Shown: in pieces, positions 57,932 to 64,000 of the stretch
How the letters are laid out: each line of letters starts with the position of its first letter
Numbering within the stretch: position 1 is the first letter of the stretch
Assembly: GCF_964204645.1 (NCBI RefSeq)
Contig: NC_134034.1
Coordinates: 2,450,072 to 2,514,071, forward strand
Direction: 5' to 3'
Source of the DNA: Tubulanus polymorphus
Taxonomy: Eukaryota; Nemertea; Palaeonemertea; Tubulaniformes; Tubulanidae
Length of the DNA: 64,000 nucleotides
Made by a program: the position numbers and the translations under genes
Notes under the pieces: model-generated
Database searches by the model: none
Told to the model about the DNA's origin: nothing
What the model saw: the letters and a program-made list of their open reading frames with translations, nothing else

Positions 57932-59675
57932 AAATCTTTAACCATGAATATATTCGAAATATGATCTACATAAACGTATTAGCTTTTACTTTTTATTTAT
58001 CATCGATGAACGTTGAATTTGATGGTCGAATTTGATCAGCTTGCGGCATGTGATCAGTAGGCGGGATTCGAACCTGGATCGGTTGGAGGCTACCACAAAA
58101 CCTTGCGCATGGACCCAGTGTGCACGAAGATAAGAGCTTTCGTTACTAAAGCATAGTAGAAATCTCGTAATTATTAACTGGCAGAGAACGGGAATGAGTG
58201 AAATCAAACAAAAAAGCAACAATAATACTTGACAATAAACAACATAAATGATATATCTAATCATTTATTCATCGTTTCAATAAAGAAGTTTCAGTGAAAT
58301 GGCGGTGCGCAGTGGGAGACCCCTTTTGCGCGTAATCTCAAACTCAAGCGGGTACAGATCAGTCGTCAGGAAAGATATTCAAAAAAAATTTAACGCAGGC
58401 TTAAACTGCAAATAACCCTCTTTAACCTCTGTGAAAATTGGAAATAAAGCTTTAAGAGATACTTAGATATTTTAAAATTAATAAATATTGCGATTTCTTT
58501 TACGCACGGTCTATATATGCGGTCCTTGGTTTCACATCGTCACTGCTCTCAATTTTTGCGTTTAAAAATTCCAAGAATCGCCAGCAAATATCTGCATTTC
58601 ATTGCCTTTAAAATGGTGTATTAATTAAGTTAATCGAGCAAGGGGCTGCATAACTATATGATATTCAATCTAAACTTATGTTTTAAAAATGAGCGCAAAT
58701 TATCGCAACAATGGGGACCTCGAGGGACTGCCACAAAATGGCGCCTAGAAACTGGAAACTTCTGTATTCATACGAAAACAAACTAGGAAAGATGCACACA
58801 GGTTTAATGTACACAAGGAAATGAGATACAAAGAAATTGAGAGAAAAACACAAATAGTACAAGCTGCGCTGTGGAACCTCGCTAGTGCGATAGTGGGAAA
58901 AAGAGAATTATCTACTAACCGAATTACTATTTGATAAAAACGATTCCATATTAACAGACAACCCATAGGATAGTTCATTGCACCGTGGTCCGCGCCACCA
59001 CACAAAAGAGGCTCGGACGACGCATCGATGACGCGGATGAGTTCCTTAAAAAAAACAGTGGTAACTCATTGTGGACCGCCGGTGCACTGGAGGACTAACT
59101 TACGAGTGAATAATTTCGATATTATACATGTATATATATATATATATGCAGTTATAGAATAAAAGTTAGGTAAAGTTATTCAAATATTAACGTTAGTTGA
59201 AAGGGATTTATTCGAGCTCATGAAAGAGGACAGCATGGTAATAATGTAACGTCATACAAACGTTATTGGAACGTTTTTATCAAGCAGGTTGCAGAGAGTT
59301 ATCAAAAACGTTCTGCGAACCTTAAAAATCATTTACAAGAAAACGTTATACAAACGTTTCACGGACGTGAAACATTAACGTTAAAACGTCAGTGAAAAAC
59401 TTTTAGAAAACGTTGTTTATTTACTATACGAATGATTAGGATAGTCAACTTGGTAAACTTTTTTTAAACCTTTCCGTGGAGTTATCTTGTTTCAGGATTC
59501 GGTTACTTTCCTGAATGTAAACGTTGAAAATAAAAATCCGGCTGAAGTACTCCTGAAATAATAAGTGACTCATACAAAGGGTAATCGGTGCGCGTTACAT
59601 CAGTATGAAATAGTTATGAGCTGATTAGATAATAATTTAGAACGCTTCGACGGTAAAATTAAGTTATAATTTACA
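57932..59675. other. Intergenic, no gene seen
   Basis: A minus-strand tRNA-like B box (GGTTCGAATCCCGCC) at about 58,058-58,072, a short (TA)n at 59,128-59,147 and AACGTT-rich sequence at 59,255-59,415 are the only textures. No exon was recognised. Confidence 0.45.
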
Positions 59676-59786
59676 GGGTCCAGTTCCACAGTTCTGAGTT
59701 AAGATTTAACTCACGAGTTAACTCATTGAAAATGAACTAACTTTAACTCAGAGTTAACTCTATCTCACAACTGTGGAATTGGGTCC
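59676..59786. mobile_element. MITE-A copy, best-preserved
   Basis: Left GGGTCCAGTTCCACAGTTCT, centre ATTGAAAATGAACTAACTTT, right CTCACAACTGTGGAATTGGG ending TCC. Inverted ends of about 28 bp with few mismatches, 111 bp in total. Confidence 0.85.
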
Positions 59787-60181
59787 ATGTTTCACAAGTA
59801 ATTCCTCTGTAAACATTGCACTAATGTACAATGTCTAATACTTAAGGGCAGCTGGTTCCACGGGCAGATGCTGTAAATTGAAATTCCCTCTCACCTATTG
59901 CATTGAGATTGGCTTAACCAGACGACTAATGAGTATGTATCTTTTCCCGCTGGGGGCTGCATCGTTTTTTTTTCTACACTTCGCGCGGGCGGTGGGCTTT
60001 CAGCGACAGCGTGGTCAATTACTGGTAAATTGATTCAAGTTAATGTAACCAGCCTATCGAACGGAGATAAACATCGATAAGATAAGCGTATCCCATTATT
60101 GTTAGTTCGGCATGATCAGGCATTGATGTTATGACCCACACGCCACGCCGGACTGTCTAGCCAGCCCTGCTCACTTACAAG

Positions 60182-60253
60182 ATGGCCGAAAAAATATCAA
60201 CAACGACTGAAGCCGCCTTTGTCATTTTCACTTCGTTTATTCTTCTATCGCAG
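60182..60253 (+). CDS. Astacin exon 1
   Basis: 24 codons, start context ACAAGATGG, donor CAG|GTACGA in phase 0. Encodes most of the signal peptide. No TATA box was seen upstream. Confidence 0.8.
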
Positions 60254-63200
60254 GTACGAATATCTTAATGAAATTTGTTTTAACTCCCATTCGTGGCATT
60301 CATGGCCTCGCCAGTGTCTCTCTGCGGGGTTTTTCTAAGTTGAAGTTTGAAGGTAAAATATTTTTTGCTACATCGGTCAAATAGATTATCAAGTATTCTA
60401 TCTATCTTCTTTTTTTCATTTTTTCATTTTTTTTAGACTGAAGAAGGGTGGTAGTAACCACCCGAAATATTTCTCATATGTTTTAAATAAACATTCTATC
60501 ATTTAATTCATTTATTGTGGGATTTTACTCGTATCGTTTCATCACGGATATCGTGATCTGCAATTGATTTATCCATCTTCTTTTTCATTTCTATTCAAGG
60601 GCGTTCCTTTGTGCCGTTCAACTCAATGTAAGTCGTCGCCATGTTAGCTTTTCCATTTTCAATCAAAACTGTAATAACAACTTGCGATAGGTGATTTTGA
60701 TGCATAAGTCGAACAGCAATAGGCTATATCTAATTTTTGCATCTGAGAATTAACAACGCTCAATTTTAGGTACCGACGATGATGGATCGGATCCCGAACA
60801 GATGGGCGGCGGGATCGAGGGTGATATGATACTAGAATCCGACCCAGACGATGGGGTAACTACGAAATAAAACAATGAGAGATTTCATCATCGCTGTATT
60901 TCAGAATTTTGTTTTTTTGAACGATTCAACGTAATGAAATCAATTTTGACAACGAAACGTATTAGACGTTATGTACACGACGTCACAGTGCACCCTACAG
61001 TGCCACCGTGGCTTCGATTTTTCCGACAATATCGAGAATCTGTTATTCTGACATTTCGGGTAGAATATCCATACCCATAATCAGAGAAACATTTCGTTTC
61101 ATTCTTTTTTCTTGTTCGTATTGATTGTCGGAATGAAAATGAAAAACTGTTCTATCCATATTTCAAGGATATATCAATTTCCGGAGTAGAAATTCAGTAT
61201 TTTGTTTTACTCAGTCATCTTAACTGGGCCATTTTCTAAAATAGAAAAATATAACAGGAAGGTATCTATTTTCAGGTTAACTTTTTTCTTATTTTCGCTA
61301 TTTTCAGTTTAGGAGCGCGATCAATATGAAAGGGGCTCTGTGGCCAAACGGGATCGTTCCGTATACCTTCAGCGCCAATAGTATTTTCCGTAAGTGACCA
61401 GAAACTTGAACCAGCTCCACTGTTAGGAATTTAGGTGGTACCCAAAACGTAGCGATAGACAAGATAGACCAGAAACAGAATTCAGTATTACAACAACGAT
61501 CATATTGGATCTTACAAATGCCTCCAGATTTATTCTCGCCCAGACATTGTGTCGTCGTGTCAGGCGAGCAGTTTCGCGGTCGTGGCTTATGTTCAGACCA
61601 GGTACTAAGACTAGCTTAGTTCTATAGCCAACCTAACGACTAAATAGCAATGCGGATTAAGGGCCGATATTAGTTCGATTTCAGTTGCGACTGTGAAACT
61701 TGGCTCGGTGTTATTTCTATGATACTAAACTGTGAATATATATCGAAACAGCTGAAGACCGTATGGCGAATATAACGACCGCTTTCGACAATTTCCACAA
61801 ACACACGTGCATACGATTCGTACCCAGAACCGACGAGGCGTCGTACATCAATTTCAAATTGGGCCGAGGGTAAGAATCTATCAATGATTCAATAAGGGAT
61901 CATTCATTATTTCGTACGCATAAGATTTGAATTTTTCAACCCCCCCTCCCCTCTGTACGCAAAATCGGGCTATTTTTTCGTATACATTAAGCATTACGGT
62001 ACGCAATTCAATGACCCCTACCCTCCCCTAATGCGTATGTTATAAATGAATGACCCCTAAAAGAAGAAAGCCATATTACCAAAAGCCAAAAACTAAGAGA
62101 GTAGGACGGTTAGACTGAATTCTATGAGCCATCTTCAAAACTGAGAGAGTGCGTTTAGACTCAATTCTGTGAGCCATTTTCAAAACTAAGAGAGTAGCGA
62201 CGTTTAGACTCAATTCTATGAGACATTTTCAAAAACTAAGAGAGTAGTGACGTTTAGACTCAATTCTGTGAGCCATTTTCAAAAACTGTTTTGAAAATGA
62301 CTCATTATTGGGTTGTTACGTATCCATAGGCATTCTATTGATATTTCTTCGTGATAGTGGATTTTACTTCGATAGTTTCCAGGGGTGCGCCGATTCGATG
62401 GTCAAAATTCACAAGACATGTTTAAAATAGATAGTCTTCTATATCATGATAGAAAGTCGGGCACCGAGTCCAGAAATTTTTCCTCGAGCGAAAATTCTTC
62501 GTTCAAGGTTTCGACTATGCCCGGATGTTAATATTTCAGATGCTCGTCGGCGGTCGGTATGACGCGGTCCGTTAGTCACAGGCGATACCGCGGCCAAAGC
62601 GTCATACTGGGTACCGGGTGCTACGTGGTCGGTAAGATTATGCACGAATTAATGCACGCACTGGGATTCTACCACGAACAGATGAGATGGGACCGAGATC
62701 AGTATATTAACATCAAAGAAGAAAATATCGCTCAAGGTAGGCGGCCTTTGGGAGAGTTTTCGATGTTCAGCTGGAATTTGCGCAATAAAGAGTGTTTTGA
62801 GTTCACTTTTTATACACGAGACATATTTTTGTAATCTCGGGTTTGTTTCTAGTAGGGCTGATGTGGCTAGTTAGAATCCACCAGGTGTCGCTCGTAGTTC
62901 CTCGGTTTTGCCCGCTTCGATTTCAATTCTTCTTCTACATTTGAAGTCGAATCGACAACGTTTCACTTCATACAAATTATCAATGCAAAAACTGAGGACA
63001 GAAAAAGTGTATATTGGCAATGATCATAATGATAATTGCTTAATTCAGCCCAAAATCCATATGAAATGAAAGTAAAACAATTTAAATAAAAATCTTTACC
63101 GAGCTTTTATGATCAACAAATGGGTTTTGAGATATATCTTTTTAAGACTCTAATGAAAATATAATCATCGTTATAATTTAACACCTAATTCTATGGTCGC

Positions 63201-64000
63201 TGTTCCTTTGCTTCAGCAACCTCAGCTTTAAAACTGAGTTAAAAACTCTTTAGGCGATATCTTAATCAATTTTAATGATCTTTTTAAAACTGAGTTAAAA
63301 ACTCTTTAGGCGATATCTTAATCAATTTTAATGATCTTTTTAAAACCGAGTTAAAAACTCTTTAGGCGATATCTTAATCAATTTTAATGATCTTTTTAAA
63401 ACTGAGTTTAAAACTCTTTAGGCGATATCTTAATCAATTTTAATGATCTTTTTTTAAAACTGAGTTTAAAACTCTTTAGGCAATATCTTAATCAATTTTA
63501 ATGATCTTTTTAAAACTGAGTTAAAAACTCTTTAGGCAATATCTTATCAATTTTTAATGATCTTTAAATCTCATACCCCTATAGATTTTTAAACCGCGAT
63601 GAAATGTATACGCAGCGTGGTATATAAGAAATAAAAAATGATAATACCATTACTATTATGTACTATCAGTATTGTGCTGCAATGAAGTGTGAGTGTCAAC
63701 TAGGTGTCGCTAGCAGTCATCCGGTCTCTCACACTTCAATTCCTTCTACATTTATTTTTGAGAAAACTAACTTGTGAAAAATACTATTTTCTTGCATTTT
63801 ACAGGGAAAATGGGCAACTTCAGATTGTATACTGCCGATCGTTCTAGGACCGATTTGAACGCCCCCTACGACTACGGCTCCATAATGCACTATCCTCGGG
63901 TGTCGTTTCCGGCGGATAACGGCCTGGAAACTCTGATCCCGAAAGTTCCGGGGGTCGAAATCGGTCAGCGAGTCGCCCTGTCCCCGGTGGACATATACAA
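60182..64000 (+). CDS. Astacin-family zinc metalloprotease (3' end beyond window)
   Basis: A secreted M12A metalloprotease. Seven exons are visible: 60,182-60,253; 60,600-60,627; 60,770-60,855; 61,308-61,389; 61,752-61,869; 62,540-62,736; 63,805 to the window end. Phases agree throughout, giving 259 residues so far. Order: signal peptide (h-region [15 protein letters not shown]), a short acidic prosegment with GIEGDMILE (the FEGDI-type aspartate-switch motif, Asp52), the mature start region with LWPNGIVPY, the zinc site [12 protein letters not shown] (His164, His168, His174, catalytic Glu165), and the Met-turn SIMHY. ATG lies in a GATGG context. The last visible residues (SPVDIYK) are near the end of the catalytic domain; any C-terminal domains lie outside. 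Substrate unknown. Confidence 0.95.
60435..60535 (+). mobile_element. Element tail with CTGANGA-hairpin-GAAA motif in astacin intron 1
   Basis: CTGAAGA (60,438-60,444), a perfect 6-bp hairpin GGGTGG/CCACCC, then GAAATATTTC, followed by TTAAATAAACATTC and TTTATTGTGGGATTTTA. Same layout as each arm of the 40,415-40,671 foldback. Confidence 0.55.
60600..60627 (+). CDS. Astacin exon 2 (micro-exon)
   Basis: 28 nt, GVPLCRSTQ plus one base, between TTCAAG and GTAAGT. It joins in phase 1 to the next exon to make Cys34. Confidence 0.75.
60770..60855 (+). CDS. Astacin exon 3 (prosegment)
   Basis: Acceptor CAATTTTAG; acidic [14 protein letters not shown] then [14 protein letters not shown]; donor GTAACT, phase 0. 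If the donor is not used the frame ends five codons later (GVTTK, stop). Confidence 0.85.
61308..61389 (+). CDS. Astacin exon 4 (mature N-terminus)
   Basis: [20 protein letters not shown] then FSANSIF; WP.G.VPY is the conserved start of mature astacins. Donor GTAAGT, phase 1. Confidence 0.93.
61575..61715. mobile_element. MITE-B copy in astacin intron
   Basis: GCGGTCGTGGCTTATGTTCA, then AGACTAGCTTAGTTCTATAG and CCAACCTAACGACTAA, ending GTTGCGACTGTGAAACTTGG. Diverged but with the same landmarks as 1,797-1,940. Confidence 0.65.
61752..61869 (+). CDS. Astacin exon 5
   Basis: [20 protein letters not shown] then [20 protein letters not shown]; conserved C-I-x-F region of the catalytic domain. 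Donor GTAAGA, phase 2. Confidence 0.93.
62085..62300 (-). repeat. ~50-bp array in astacin intron, about 4 units
   Basis: On the minus strand each unit reads TTTTGAAAATGGCTCACAGA, ATTGAGTCTAAACGTCACTA, CTCTCTTAG. The ATGGCTC...GAGTC.AAACG core is a decayed version of the CTGANGA-hairpin-GAAAC motif. A single less-decayed copy is at 21,190-21,240. Confidence 0.8.
62540..62736 (+). CDS. Astacin exon 6 (zinc-binding site)
   Basis: Encodes [10 protein letters not shown] through [20 protein letters not shown] and [16 protein letters not shown]. The zinc-site codons lie at 62,643-62,678. Donor CAAG|GTAGGC, phase 1. Confidence 0.96.
62870..63060 (+). mobile_element. Element C head in astacin intron
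   Basis: AATCCACCAGGTGTCGCTCG, then a CTTCGATTTCAATTCTTCTT pyrimidine-rich part as in other element-C copies. A second short head lies at 63,690-63,770. Confidence 0.55.
63217..63562. repeat. ~57-bp tandem repeat, 6 units, in astacin intron
   Basis: TTTTTAAAACTGAGTTAAAA, ACTCTTTAGGCGATATCTTA, ATCAATTTTAATGATC repeated six times with very few differences, so the array is young. Confidence 0.97.
63805..64000 (+). CDS. Astacin exon 7 (Met-turn), truncated by window end
   Basis: Acceptor [30 protein letters not shown], then [15 protein letters not shown] with the Met-turn methionine, and onward to SPVDIYK where the window stops. Confidence 0.95.

Noticed and set aside
58055-58110. tRNA-like B box on the minus strand
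   Set aside because: GGTTCGAATCCCGCC is a good T-arm, but no pairing acceptor stem or anticodon arm could be placed; at most a tRNA relic or SINE head.

Overview
The window is animal nuclear DNA. It has spliced genes with GT-AG introns, AATAAA polyadenylation signals, long introns and very abundant low-complexity and tandem repeats. The gene families (a class B peptide-hormone GPCR, an astacin metalloprotease and two small secreted cysteine-rich proteins) and the repeat style suggest a marine invertebrate, probably a spiralian such as a mollusc, annelid or nemertean. The species cannot be fixed from the sequence alone. All confident protein genes lie on the + strand.

Layout. 1-21,558: no confident gene. 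This stretch is mostly dispersed mobile-element remnants (a 296-bp piggyBac-type MITE with TTAA ends, a mariner/pogo-type remnant, two other MITE families here called MITE-A and MITE-B, a LINE reverse-transcriptase tail) and large satellite arrays (35-bp, 39-bp, about 75-bp and 78-bp units, a G+A hexamer array, (AT)n, (CTGA)n, (GA)n). 21,559-44,971: a secretin-family (class B) GPCR in ten or eleven coding exons whose phases all agree, with two alternative last exons. The signal-peptide exon was not found. A tRNA-Arg(TCG) sits in one intron. Its introns carry several arrays, one of which appears to be built from copies of the gene's own exon/5' splice-site junction. 46,468-46,686: a possible small secreted peptide. 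47,254-49,866 and 56,579-57,912: two tandem paralogues encoding secreted two-module cysteine-rich proteins whose Cys spacing recalls the C-terminal modules of PCSK9-like proteins. Between them lie a broken P-element-like transposase, a direct duplication of the GPCR 3'UTR region and an interrupted satellite of about 180 bp. 60,182-64,000: an astacin-family zinc metalloprotease, cut off by the window end.

The genes do not form an operon. They are independent secreted or cell-surface functions: a hormone receptor, extracellular Cys-rich proteins and an extracellular protease. The most unusual aspect is the repeat biology. Several dispersed elements, and one exon/intron junction, have each been expanded into local tandem arrays.
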